Shown in pieces: positions 1 to 5,505 of a DNA stretch of 5,505 nt. The DNA lies in contig QIAS01000411.1 of the NCBI GenBank assembly GCA_003225615.1, positions 1 through 5,505 on the forward strand. The letters are read 5' to 3'. This DNA is from Acidobacteriota bacterium (GTDB lineage Bacteria > Acidobacteriota > Terriglobia > Terriglobales > Acidobacteriaceae). Under the pieces are notes generated by a model. That model was not told where the DNA came from and ran no database searches. It saw only the letters and a program-made list of their open reading frames with translations. The position numbers and the translations under genes are program-made. Each line of letters begins with the position of its first letter. Position 1 is the first letter of the stretch.

Positions 1-1
1 A

Positions 2-571
2 CGTACCGATCCTCAGCTTATGACCGGAGCCGTGCGCCTCAAAACCAAGTTTGACCTGCCGCCGGCTGACCTGGATATTACTGATCGCTTGAAACTGTCC
101 GGCAATTTCCAAGTCTCGGGAGCGTACTTCACCAACGAAAAATGGCAGGCCAAAATCGATTCCCTCAGTTTGCGAAGCCAGGGCAAGCCCAAGCTGGCCA
201 AGGACCACATTCCTGAAAACGTGCCTTCTGACTTGAACGGTACGTTTCAGTTGAACCACGGACTGCTCTCATTTCGCTTGCTTCATTTCGAGGTCCCTGG
301 GATGGAAGTGAATATGGCGGGGAAATATAGTCTGGATGGAAAGGAATTCGATTTCCACGGTAAGGCTCGGATGCAGGCGTCGCTTTCGCACATGGTGACG
401 GGCTGGAAAGCGATATTGCTGAAGCCGGTAGACCCGTTTTTCAAGAAACATGGGGCGGGGACGGAACTGCCGGTCAAGATTACCGGCACGAAATCAGAGC
501 CGCACTTCGGGCTGGATTTCGGACATAAATCTTCGCCCGTCGAGGCCCGTCAGACGCCGTTCGGACGCTGA
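2..571 (+). CDS. AsmA-like protein, C-terminal end (partial)
   Basis: This is the 3' end of a longer gene. The frame is open from the first complete codon at position 2, so the ATG at 20 is almost certainly internal. About 189 residues are visible, ending at TGA 569-571. The sequence is rich in alternating polar/hydrophobic beta-strand stretches ('[23 protein letters not shown]', '[11 protein letters not shown]'-like repeats), as in the C-terminal region of AsmA/TamB-related envelope proteins. These proteins form long beta-rich bridges and affect lipid transport and outer-membrane assembly. The '[11 protein letters not shown]' plus '[11 protein letters not shown]' tail is one I associate with acidobacterial AsmA-like proteins. 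No transmembrane segment or catalytic motif is visible in this part; the usual N-terminal membrane anchor would lie upstream of the window. The last 22 bp overlap the end of the convergent folE. The family call is moderately sure; the precise role is not determinable here. Confidence 0.7.
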   Translation, partial: RTDPQLMTGAVRLKTKFDLPPADLDITDRLKLSGNFQVSGAYFTNEKWQAKIDSLSLRSQGKPKLAKDHIPENVPSDLNGTFQLNHGLLSFRLLHFEVPGMEVNMAGKYSLDGKEFDFHGKARMQASLSHMVTGWKAILLKPVDPFFKKHGAGTELPVKITGTKSEPHFGLDFGHKSSPVEARQTPFGR

Positions 572-1149
572 TGGATTAATGACAGAAACTCGTTGCGAGT
601 CTCCAGTTCCTGGCGGAAGCAGCCCAGCATCGAAGAAGTGACCGCCGCAGAGTGCTGCTTCTCTACGCCACGCATCATCATGCAAAGATGCCGCGCCTCA
701 ATCACCACACCTACGCCTTGAGGGTCGATCGCCTTCTGAATGGTTTCTGCAATCTGGGTGGTCAGCCGCTCCTGAATCTGCAGACGCCGCGCAAAGATGT
801 CAATCAGGCGCGGAATCTTGCTTAGGCCGATAACTTTGCCGTTCGGAATATAAGCTACGTGCACTTTGCCGAAAAAGGGGAGCATGTGGTGTTCGCAGAG
901 GCTGAACATCTCTACATCTTTGACGATGACCATCTCGTCATAGGTGACGGTGAACAGGGCTTTCTTCAGCAGCGCATCGGGATCTTCGTGATATCCCTTG
1001 GTGAGGAATTCGTAGGCGCTGCGCACGCGGTTGGGGGTGCGTAACAGGCCTTCGCGCTCGGGATCTTCCCCGAGGCGAATAAGCATTTCTCTCACCAAAT
1101 CCTGAAAAGGGGCACTAGTTAAAGTTTGCGACTCGGTGCTTGATTTCAT
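550..1149 (-). CDS. folE: GTP cyclohydrolase I
   Basis: FolE converts GTP to 7,8-dihydroneopterin triphosphate, the entry step to folate, tetrahydrobiopterin and queuosine-type 7-deazapurines. The 199-residue protein is a normal length for a cytosolic toroidal FolE. All key residues can be placed by a constant offset of 25 from the E. coli enzyme: zinc ligands C85, H88 and C156, catalytic H87 in '[11 protein letters not shown]', K111, E127 in 'QERLT', and H154 and R160 in '[12 protein letters not shown]'. It is therefore the zinc-dependent FolE1 type and looks intact. The start at 1149 is supported by an AGGA four bases upstream of the ATG and by family length. It is the last gene of the minus-strand block, 23 bp after the PTPS copy, which uses its product. 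Its 3' end runs 22 bp into the convergent AsmA-like gene, so any terminator lies inside that gene. Confidence 0.96.
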   Translation of the reverse strand: MKSSTESQTLTSAPFQDLVREMLIRLGEDPEREGLLRTPNRVRSAYEFLTKGYHEDPDALLKKALFTVTYDEMVIVKDVEMFSLCEHHMLPFFGKVHVAYIPNGKVIGLSKIPRLIDIFARRLQIQERLTTQIAETIQKAIDPQGVGVVIEARHLCMMMRGVEKQHSAAVTSSMLGCFRQELETRNEFLSLIHQRPNGV

Positions 1150-1172
1150 GGTTTCCTGCTCTTCCCTGTTCC

Positions 1173-1595
1173 CTACTTTCGGACTTCAGCACTCCCGGCA
1201 TATTCGAAGGAATTCATCATAGTCTCTTCAAGTCTCACCTTTTCCAGATGAGCAGGCCGGAAGCCACGTTGCACAATTTCGTAAATGCATATGCACAAAT
1301 TCTCGGTGGTCGGAACTTCGCGCTCGAAGTCCGGCAGCATGTTCATGTTCTGGTGATCGAAACGTTCCAGGATTTCACGCTGCACGAACTCGTCCAGGTC
1401 CACTAGATTGCAAACCATTCCGGTATGTTCGTCCACTGGCCCGCTGACCGTTACTTCCAGCGCGTAATTGTGTCCATGCCCATACGGGTTGTTGCATTTG
1501 CCGTAAGTGCTGCGGTTTTCCTCGGCAGACATCGCATCACTGTGTAAGCGATGTGCGGCAGAAAACATGTAACGACGGGTGAGATGAGCCTTCAT
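1173..1595 (-). CDS. 6-pyruvoyl/6-carboxy-tetrahydropterin synthase family (PTPS/QueD), copy A
   Basis: COG0720 enzymes act on 7,8-dihydroneopterin triphosphate, the FolE product. They make 6-pyruvoyl-tetrahydropterin (toward tetrahydrobiopterin) or 6-carboxy-tetrahydropterin (QueD, toward queuosine). This copy has 140 residues, the usual length. Visible active-site residues are zinc ligands H15 ('FSAAHRLH'), H40 and H42 ('GHGHNY'), catalytic C34 ('YGKCNNP'), the D80-H81 pair ('FDHQNMN'), 'PTTEN' near 95-99, and the pterin-binding glutamate at about E124. The Cys-to-HGH spacing is C-x5-HGH, as in animal PTPS; E. coli QueD has C-x3-HGH. The start ATG overlaps the stop of copy B as ATGA (1592-1595), with a GGGGA just upstream inside copy B, so translational coupling is likely. 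No queC, queE or sepiapterin reductase gene is in the window, so the substrate branch (BH4-like or queuosine) is undecided. Confidence 0.9.
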   Translation of the reverse strand: MKAHLTRRYMFSAAHRLHSDAMSAEENRSTYGKCNNPYGHGHNYALEVTVSGPVDEHTGMVCNLVDLDEFVQREILERFDHQNMNMLPDFEREVPTTENLCICIYEIVQRGFRPAHLEKVRLEETMMNSFEYAGSAEVRK

Positions 1596-2002
1596 GCTTC
1601 CCCGTAGAAATCAACGAACAGATCGGGCGTTTCGTAAACTCGCACCCGATGTAGTTGCGCTGCCTTCAACTTGGGCGACAACCGCTGCCACACTGCGATC
1701 GCAATGTTCTCAGTCGTAGGAATTTGCTTGAAAAATTCCGGCACTTCTTTATTCAGAAAGCGATGGTCGAGGGCATCCAGGACCTCGCGGTTCAAAATCT
1801 CCTTCAATTGCTTCAGGTCTACGACGAATCCGGAGCGCGGATCAACTTCACCTTTGACCGTTACCTCGAGCGTGTAGTTGTGCCCGTGCCCGTTGGGGTT
1901 ATTGCACTTGCCAAAAATGCGCCGGTTCTCCTCCGGAGTGAATTCCGGGTTGTGGTAATAGTGCGAAGCAGAAAATTCCGCTTTGCGAGTCAAATAAACC
2001 AT
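1592..2002 (-). CDS. 6-pyruvoyl/6-carboxy-tetrahydropterin synthase family (PTPS/QueD), copy B
   Basis: This is the second COG0720 paralog, 136 residues, lying directly upstream of copy A and overlapping it by 4 bp. Active-site residues are complete: zinc ligands H14 ('FSASHYYH'), H39 and H41 ('NGHGHNY'), catalytic C33 ('GKCNNPNGHGHNY'), the D79-H80 pair ('LDHRFLN'), 'PTTEN' at about 95-99, and E124 in 'RVYET'. The motif wording is almost identical to animal PTPS. The two copies match clearly along their whole length but have drifted far apart outside the motifs, which points to an old duplication or separate recruitment rather than a recent tandem copy. The start at 2002 is supported by an AGGA six bases upstream. 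It shares the operon with folE. Either copy could be the QueD-type or PTPS-type enzyme; the motifs alone do not separate them. Confidence 0.9.
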   Translation of the reverse strand: MVYLTRKAEFSASHYYHNPEFTPEENRRIFGKCNNPNGHGHNYTLEVTVKGEVDPRSGFVVDLKQLKEILNREVLDALDHRFLNKEVPEFFKQIPTTENIAIAVWQRLSPKLKAAQLHRVRVYETPDLFVDFYGEA

Positions 2003-2008
2003 GGGATT

Positions 2009-2012
2009 TCCT
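2009..2012 (-). promoter_or_regulatory. Shine-Dalgarno of PTPS copy B, overlapping the upstream stop codon
   Basis: The minus strand reads TAGGAAATCCCATG. The TAG ends the glycosyltransferase, and AGGA uses its last two bases, six bases ahead of the ATG at 2002. This supports that start and suggests that ribosomes finishing the glycosyltransferase can re-initiate on the first PTPS gene. Confidence 0.6.
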
Positions 2013-3111
2013 ATGCTGTCGTGGAGTCCGCGTCACGTCGAATCTCGCGGGAACGCTCTCCCGCGCTCTCCGGCAGCAAAGCTGAACTGTGCGCCGTAGC
2101 GTAGTTACGTCCCTTCCATGACACTGAGCCTCTCCTGTAAGAGAGTCTGGAACGTAGCAAAAGATACGAAAAGAGCGGCAGGCCAAAAACCGATAACAAA
2201 TTTGCGTCCCAGGAAAAATGGGCCCTCCGAATTCGTCTTAGATGCGCTGCATAAGAAAGCGCTGCAACTGTTGCGGCGGCGGCTGCGGTTTTGGGACGGC
2301 CTTGCAAGCCAGCGCTGATGGCTAAACCGGCGCTGCCGGCTATGAGAAGAAAATCTGCTAAACGCAGGGCTGCTAGTTTTTCGGGCGCAGGAAATAATGC
2401 TGCCAGGTTTTTCGTCCAGCCTTCAACCAGCTGGAAGAAATTGCGGTACATGCGAGTCCGGACGGCATCTCCGCCGTAACGGAAATAAATTTTTCGCCCA
2501 GAAGCCTTGACCGCTCGCGCCAACGCAACATCCTCCAGAAGAGTCCGGGCCAGGGCAGCATGCCCGCCCACCGCCTCGTAGGCGTCGCTTGAGATGAGGA
2601 GGTATTGGCCATTCGCTGCCGCTGTGGGCGAAGCGGGATCGGACACTTCCGACGGCCGATAGGTCGAAGCCAGGTTAGCAAAGATCACTGGCATCACGGC
2701 CTTCTCCCAGAAACCCTGCACATTTTGTTCTGGCGAATAAGAGAGCAAACTTGCGCCATGACGCTTGGCTTCTGTTAAAGCACGAATGAGGGATCCTGGC
2801 AGGTGCACGGTATCGGCATCGGTGAACAACAGCCACGCACCTCGCGCTTGCCGGGCGCCGGCGGTCAGGGCATGATTCTTGCCAGTCCAGTCTTGCGGCA
2901 GAGGCCCGGGATCAATCACTTGGACCGTGGGAAAAGACAGCGCGATTTGCCGTGTGCGGTCCGTGGAGGCGTCGTCGACCACAATAATCTCAGTCTGCAC
3001 CCCCTCCTGCCGCACCAGCGACTGCAGGCAGGGGCCAAGCGAGGCCTCCTCATCGCGGGCCGGCACGATCACCGAAACCTCTGGGCGCGATACTGAAACT
3101 AGGCTCGCCAT
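2011..3111 (-). CDS. Family 2 glycosyltransferase, membrane-anchored (CrtQ/HpnB-like layout)
   Basis: This protein transfers a sugar from a nucleotide-sugar donor; the acceptor is unknown. It has 366 residues. The GT-A domain spans about 10-240: 'VSVIVPARDEE' at 12-22, the donor-binding 'VVDDAST' with D46-D47, 'DWTGKNHA' at 74-81, the metal-binding D-x-D in 'FTDADT' (D98, D100), and a likely catalytic-base 'LLEDVALA' (E193-D194). 'EGWTKNL' follows at 230-236. Three hydrophobic segments (about 252-270, 275-290, 304-321) then suggest C-terminal membrane anchoring, followed by 'WKGRNY' at 332-337 and a charged tail. This layout resembles the HpnB and CrtQ groups acting on lipid or carotenoid acceptors. 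The ATG at 3111 sits close ahead of the first beta strand and 14 bases after a TATAAT. The gene ends 8 bp before the PTPS/folE genes, apparently in one transcript. A role in pterin glycosylation is possible but only inferred from position. Confidence 0.87.
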   Translation of the reverse strand: MASLVSVSRPEVSVIVPARDEEASLGPCLQSLVRQEGVQTEIIVVDDASTDRTRQIALSFPTVQVIDPGPLPQDWTGKNHALTAGARQARGAWLLFTDADTVHLPGSLIRALTEAKRHGASLLSYSPEQNVQGFWEKAVMPVIFANLASTYRPSEVSDPASPTAAANGQYLLISSDAYEAVGGHAALARTLLEDVALARAVKASGRKIYFRYGGDAVRTRMYRNFFQLVEGWTKNLAALFPAPEKLAALRLADFLLIAGSAGLAISAGLQGRPKTAAAAATVAALSYAAHLRRIRRAHFSWDANLLSVFGLPLFSYLLLRSRLSYRRGSVSWKGRNYATAHSSALLPESAGERSREIRRDADSTTA

Positions 3112-3124
3112 AAGCCGAATCCGT

Positions 3125-3130
3125 TATTAT
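3125..3130 (+). promoter_or_regulatory. Candidate -10 box for the TlpA-like gene, implying a leaderless transcript
   Basis: TATTAT at 3125-3130, or TATAAC at 3128-3133, lies just ahead of the GTG at 3137 on the plus strand. Counting from TATTAT, the expected transcription start falls on or beside the GTG itself, so the message would be leaderless. This agrees with the absence of a Shine-Dalgarno there. No clear -35 is visible. It overlaps the minus-strand -10, so the two promoters would compete. Confidence 0.3.
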
Positions 3131-3131
3131 A
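3126..3131 (-). promoter_or_regulatory. Candidate -10 box for the glycosyltransferase-PTPS-folE unit
   Basis: A perfect TATAAT lies on the minus strand, 14 bases upstream of the glycosyltransferase ATG. A transcript starting about 7 bases past it would have a leader of only about 7-8 nt, too short for a normal Shine-Dalgarno. No good TTGACA is found at 16-18 bp spacing; GTGACA at 3145-3150 is only 13 bp away. The call rests on the hexamer and on the fact that this is the only gap ahead of the operon. Confidence 0.4.
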
Positions 3132-3136
3132 ACTTT

Positions 3137-3564
3137 GTGAGACGTGTCACGATTCTGATTGGGCTGAGCATCCTGCTGGCGGGCTGCTACAGCGGCTCGC
3201 GCCCGCCGCGCATTGGCAGCAGCGCTCCCGACTTCACGGTTCAGGATGACGACCGCAAGGTGGCGCTTAGCGATCTGCACGGCAAGATTGTCGTGCTGAA
3301 TTTCTGGGCTACTTGGTGTCCTCCGTGCGTCGATGAAATGCCGTCGCTAGTGCATCTGCAGCAGCGTTTGAAAGATAAAGGCAAGACCACAATATCGACC
3401 TGCTTACTGTTCGCGACCCCGATCACAAGAGCAGTAACTTGTACGGTACCTTCAAATACCCCGAAACCTACATCATCGACCGGGATGGAAAAATGCGCCG
3501 CAAGTTTATCGGCGAGGTCGACTGGGGCCAGGCTGAAGTCGTAGAGTTTCTGAGCAAGCTGTAA
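3137..3564 (+). pseudogene. TlpA/ResA-like thioredoxin lipoprotein, internally deleted and frameshifted
   Basis: Intact members are periplasmic, membrane-tethered thiol-disulfide oxidoreductases, often serving cytochrome c maturation or redox repair. The 5' part, starting at GTG 3137, encodes a lipoprotein signal peptide with lipobox 'LLAGC' (C17). 'APDFTVQDDD' and 'LNFWATWCPPC' follow, with redox cysteines C61 and C64, then a helix to 'LKDKGK' (about residue 83). This frame then turns into unrelated sequence and stops at 3542-3544. The proper C-terminal half continues one frame away, from about 3385 to TAA 3562-3564: 'DHNIDLLTVRDPDHK', 'FKYPETYIIDRDGK' (with the cis-proline loop), 'GEVDWGQAEVVEFLSKL'. 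Compared with ResA, about 20 residues (the central beta strand and following helix) are missing between the halves, so roughly 60-67 nt, of length 3n+1, appear lost. GTG was chosen because it gives a compact signal peptide. A real pseudogene or a local assembly error are both possible; a functional product is unlikely. Confidence 0.82.
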
Positions 3565-3599
3565 GCAGATTGTTGATTTTTGATTGTTGATTGAAAATC
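3559..3599 (+). repeat. Left arm of an inverted repeat pair at the TlpA-like 3' end
   Basis: This 41-bp arm starts with CTGTAA, the last codon and stop of the TlpA-like reading frame. It runs through two copies of GATTGTTGATT (3568-3578 and 3582-3592, separated by TTT) and ends in TTGAAAATC. It matches the reverse complement of 3716-3763 closely, with one gap of about 7 bp and a few substitutions. Its T-rich and repetitive make-up fits a spreading intergenic repeat or a weak terminator region; no compact hairpin followed by a T-run is seen locally. Confidence 0.7.
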
Positions 3600-3715
3600 A
3601 CGCCGTACCGAGAAACTACAACCGGACCGGCAGCCAGTCACATTTAACAATGCTTGCTCTCTCATTCGTGTTCGTGGATAAGGAAGAGCAGGTCCAAGCA
3701 AGGCGGCTACCATGG

Positions 3716-3763
3716 GCTTTTCAATCAACACTCAAAAACCAACAATCAACAATTTGTTTACAG
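3716..3763 (-). repeat. Right arm of the inverted repeat pair at the copA 3' end
   Basis: Read on the minus strand, this 48-bp arm also begins with CTGTAA, here the last codon and stop of copA. It continues with AATTGTTGATTGTTGG and TTTTTGAGTGTTGATTG, then ends in AAAAGC. It pairs with 3559-3599. The 116 bp between the arms (3600-3715) hold no convincing gene or structure. An RNA crossing both arms could fold into a long imperfect stem with a large loop, which might end transcription in both directions; this is inferred. Confidence 0.7.
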
Positions 3764-5505
3764 TTGCACCTTCCTCAATCTGAGTGAATTCGTGATCACC
3801 GACACTGAGCTGAAACTCATGGCCGCGGCGGCAAGGATCGGGCTGAGCAAGAGTCCGAAAAAGGGATACAGCACACCGGCCGCAATCGGCACTCCGAGCG
3901 AATTGTAGATAAAAGCGAAGAACAGGTTCTGGCGGATGTTGCGCATGGTTGCCTGGCTGAGCTTGCGGGCGCGCACGATTCCCTGGAGGTCGCCTTTGAG
4001 CAGTGTCACTCCTCCACTTTCCATCGCGATATCGGTTCCGGTGCCCATGGCGATGCCTACATGAGCTTGCGCTAACGCGGGGGCGTCGTTGATGCCGTCG
4101 CCTGCCATGGCGACGATTCGACCTTGTTTTTGCAGCCGCTTCACGACTTCTGCTTTCTTCTCCGGAAGGACCTCCGCCTCGAATTCATCGATGCCCAGCT
4201 TGCGGGCGACCGCAGTGGCTGTCGCTCGGCTATCGCCGGTGAGCATGACAATGCGCAGGCCCTGCGACTTGAGTTCTTGGATGGCTTGCGGTGTGGATGG
4301 CTTTACCGGATCGGAAATTCCAATCAGTCCGGCAGGAGCGCCGTCCACCGCGACGAAGATTACGGTCTGGCCGGAGCGTCGCAGCTCCTGGGCTTTTTGA
4401 GGCAGTTCGCCGATGGCCAGGTGCAGATCCTGAAACAAGTTCTCGTTGCCGGCTGCGACGCTTTTGCCTTCGACTTTTCCAGTTACACCTTTGCCGGTCA
4501 GATACCAGAATTCGCGCGCCTCAGAGAGAGCGATCTTATTTTCTGTAGCGGCTGCGACCACCGCCGCGCCCAGAGGGTGCTCACTTCCTCGCTCCAGGCT
4601 CGCCACCAAACGGACTAGTTCGGTTTCATCGCGCCCTGCCAGTGCAACGACCGATTCTACTTCCGGCTTGCCTTGGGTCAGAGTGCCAGTCTTGTCCACG
4701 ACCAGGGTGTCGACCTTTTCCAACGTTTCCAGCGCTTCTGCATTCTTGATCAACACTCCGGCGTGGGCGCCGCGGCCCGTGCCCACCATGATCGCCATGG
4801 GCGTGGCCAGCCCGAGCGCGCACGGGCACGCAATGATCAGCACCGCTACCGCGTTGACGATGGCATAGGCAAACCGCGGCTCTGGTCCAAGCACGGCCCA
4901 GCCAATAAACGTGAGGACGGCAATCCCAATTACCGCGGGCACAAACCATCCTGCCACGCGATCGGCCAAGCGCTGAATCGGTGCGCGGCTGCGCTGCGCC
5001 TGGCTGACCAGGCGCACAATCTGCGCCAGCATGGTTTCGCTGCCCACTCGCTCCGCCTTTATGACTAGCGATCCCGTGCTGTTCATCGTCGCGCCAATCA
5101 CTTGACTGCCTGGCGCCTTCTCCACGGGAATGGACTCGCCGGTGATCATCGATTCATCTACGGAACTCGTGCCTTCGAGCAACACACCATCCGCCGGAAC
5201 TTTTTCACCGGGACGCACTCGCAGCCGATCCCCCGGCTTTACTTGCTCCAAAGGAATATCGCGCTCGCTGCCGTCCTTGTTGAGGAGTCGCGCCGTCTTC
5301 GGAGTCAAATCCAGCAGAGCGCGAATGGCGCTGCTGGTGCGGCTGCGTGCCCGCAGTTCCAGAACTTGTCCCAGCAGGACCAGCGTGGTGATTGCCGCAG
5401 CCGCTTCAAAGTAAACGTCGGGCCGATCTCCCATGGTGCGGAAGGATGCCGGAAAAATTTGCGGAAACAGGGTCGCGATTACGCTGTACACATAAGCGAC
5501 TCCGG
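3758..5505 (-). CDS. copA: Copper-translocating P-type ATPase CopA (N-terminus outside the window)
   Basis: This inner-membrane pump uses ATP to export Cu(I) from the cytoplasm. The frame is open to the window edge, so the start and any N-terminal metal-binding (HMA or YHS) domain lie beyond 5505; the GTG at 5491 is internal. Counted from that GTG, the visible 577 residues hold the actuator motif 'TGES' (117-120), the membrane copper site 'CPC' (222-224) in '[13 protein letters not shown]', the phosphorylation site D266 in 'DKTGT', the P1B 'SEHPLG' with H305-P306, 'TGD' (418-420), and 'GDGINDAP' (464-471). The last two helices carry 'YN' (529-530) and 'MSFSS' (558-562), the Cu(I)-type P1B-1 signature. 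All catalytic residues in view are present. It converges on the broken TlpA-like gene with 193 bp between stops, so it is not co-transcribed with it. No copper regulator or chaperone gene is visible in the window. Confidence 0.95.
   Translation of the reverse strand, partial: GVAYVYSVIATLFPQIFPASFRTMGDRPDVYFEAAAAITTLVLLGQVLELRARSRTSSAIRALLDLTPKTARLLNKDGSERDIPLEQVKPGDRLRVRPGEKVPADGVLLEGTSSVDESMITGESIPVEKAPGSQVIGATMNSTGSLVIKAERVGSETMLAQIVRLVSQAQRSRAPIQRLADRVAGWFVPAVIGIAVLTFIGWAVLGPEPRFAYAIVNAVAVLIIACPCALGLATPMAIMVGTGRGAHAGVLIKNAEALETLEKVDTLVVDKTGTLTQGKPEVESVVALAGRDETELVRLVASLERGSEHPLGAAVVAAATENKIALSEAREFWYLTGKGVTGKVEGKSVAAGNENLFQDLHLAIGELPQKAQELRRSGQTVIFVAVDGAPAGLIGISDPVKPSTPQAIQELKSQGLRIVMLTGDSRATATAVARKLGIDEFEAEVLPEKKAEVVKRLQKQGRIVAMAGDGINDAPALAQAHVGIAMGTGTDIAMESGGVTLLKGDLQGIVRARKLSQATMRNIRQNLFFAFIYNSLGVPIAAGVLYPFFGLLLSPILAAAAMSFSSVSVITNSLRLRKVQL

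Noticed and set aside
1655..2104. Plus-strand 149-codon frame opposite PTPS copy B
   Set aside because: The opposite strand carries full PTPS motifs and proper coupling signals; this frame has no recognisable domain.
2879..3136. Upstream extension of the TlpA-like frame into the glycosyltransferase region
   Set aside because: The extension is antisense to a strongly supported gene. The lipoprotein signal peptide starts naturally at GTG 3137.
3383..3544. Programmed ribosomal frameshift in the TlpA-like gene
   Set aside because: A frame change alone would not restore the missing central strand and helix, and no slippery heptamer with a following structure is evident.
3468..3731. Minus-strand 87-codon frame across the spacer
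   Set aside because: It is antisense to the conserved TlpA tail. Its 'QSTIKNQQS' stretch is just the translated repeat arm, mirrored by 'QSTLKNQQS' from the other arm.
3565..3757. Classic rho-independent terminator between the convergent genes
   Set aside because: No compact GC-rich hairpin followed by a T-run is visible on either strand; only the long-range inverted repeat is present.
3584..3908. Plus-strand reading frames of 67 and 84 codons in the spacer and copA 3' end
   Set aside because: They run through the right repeat arm into antisense copA, have no ribosome-binding site, and encode low-complexity 'NQQS'-type sequence produced by the TTGTTGATT repeat.
4089..4868. Several plus-strand frames of 85-164 codons opposite copA
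   Set aside because: They are shadows of the high-GC copA coding frame, with no homology-like motifs or start signals.

Overview
The window looks like an ordinary chromosomal segment of a bacterium with moderately high GC content. The protein style points to the Acidobacteriota (Terriglobia-like): an AsmA-like protein ending in a 'KPVDPFFKK' tail, a CopA with acidobacterium-like phrasing, and intergenic 'GATTGTTGATT' low-complexity DNA. This assignment is inference from remembered family resemblance, not from a search. No tRNA, rRNA, CRISPR array, integrase or insertion sequence is visible.

Layout. (1) Positions 2-571 (+) hold the 3' end of an AsmA-like envelope protein. (2) Positions 550-3111 (-) hold a tight four-gene block, transcribed from right to left: a membrane-anchored family 2 glycosyltransferase, two tandem 6-pyruvoyl/6-carboxy-tetrahydropterin synthase paralogs, and folE (GTP cyclohydrolase I). 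Spacings are 8 bp, a 4-bp ATGA overlap, and 23 bp. folE ends inside the last 22 bp of the AsmA-like gene. (3) A 25-bp divergent gap at 3112-3136 carries -10-like hexamers on both strands. (4) Positions 3137-3564 (+) hold a TlpA/ResA-like thioredoxin lipoprotein gene that is broken. Its N-terminal half and C-terminal tail lie in different frames, and about 20 residues are missing between them. (5) Positions 3559-3763 are a convergent intergenic spacer bounded by a pair of inverted, diverged repeats of 41 and 48 bp. Each repeat begins at the CTG-TAA that ends the neighbouring gene. (6) Positions 3758-5505 (-) hold most of a copper-exporting P1B-type ATPase (CopA), cut by the window edge at its N-terminal side.

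How the genes work together. FolE makes 7,8-dihydroneopterin triphosphate from GTP, and PTPS/QueD-family enzymes use that product directly. The central block is therefore a pterin unit feeding tetrahydrobiopterin-like cofactors, queuosine/7-deazapurines, or both. Two PTPS copies with complete active sites, both of the animal-type C-x5-HGH spacing, suggest a division of labour. The glycosyltransferase at the head of the unit may be a passenger acting on lipid or carotenoid, or it may modify the pterin; the sequence does not decide.

I found no clearly new defence or mobile system. The points most worth checking are the pterin/glycosyltransferase operon with duplicated PTPS, the deleted and frameshifted TlpA gene, and the stop-codon-anchored inverted repeats.
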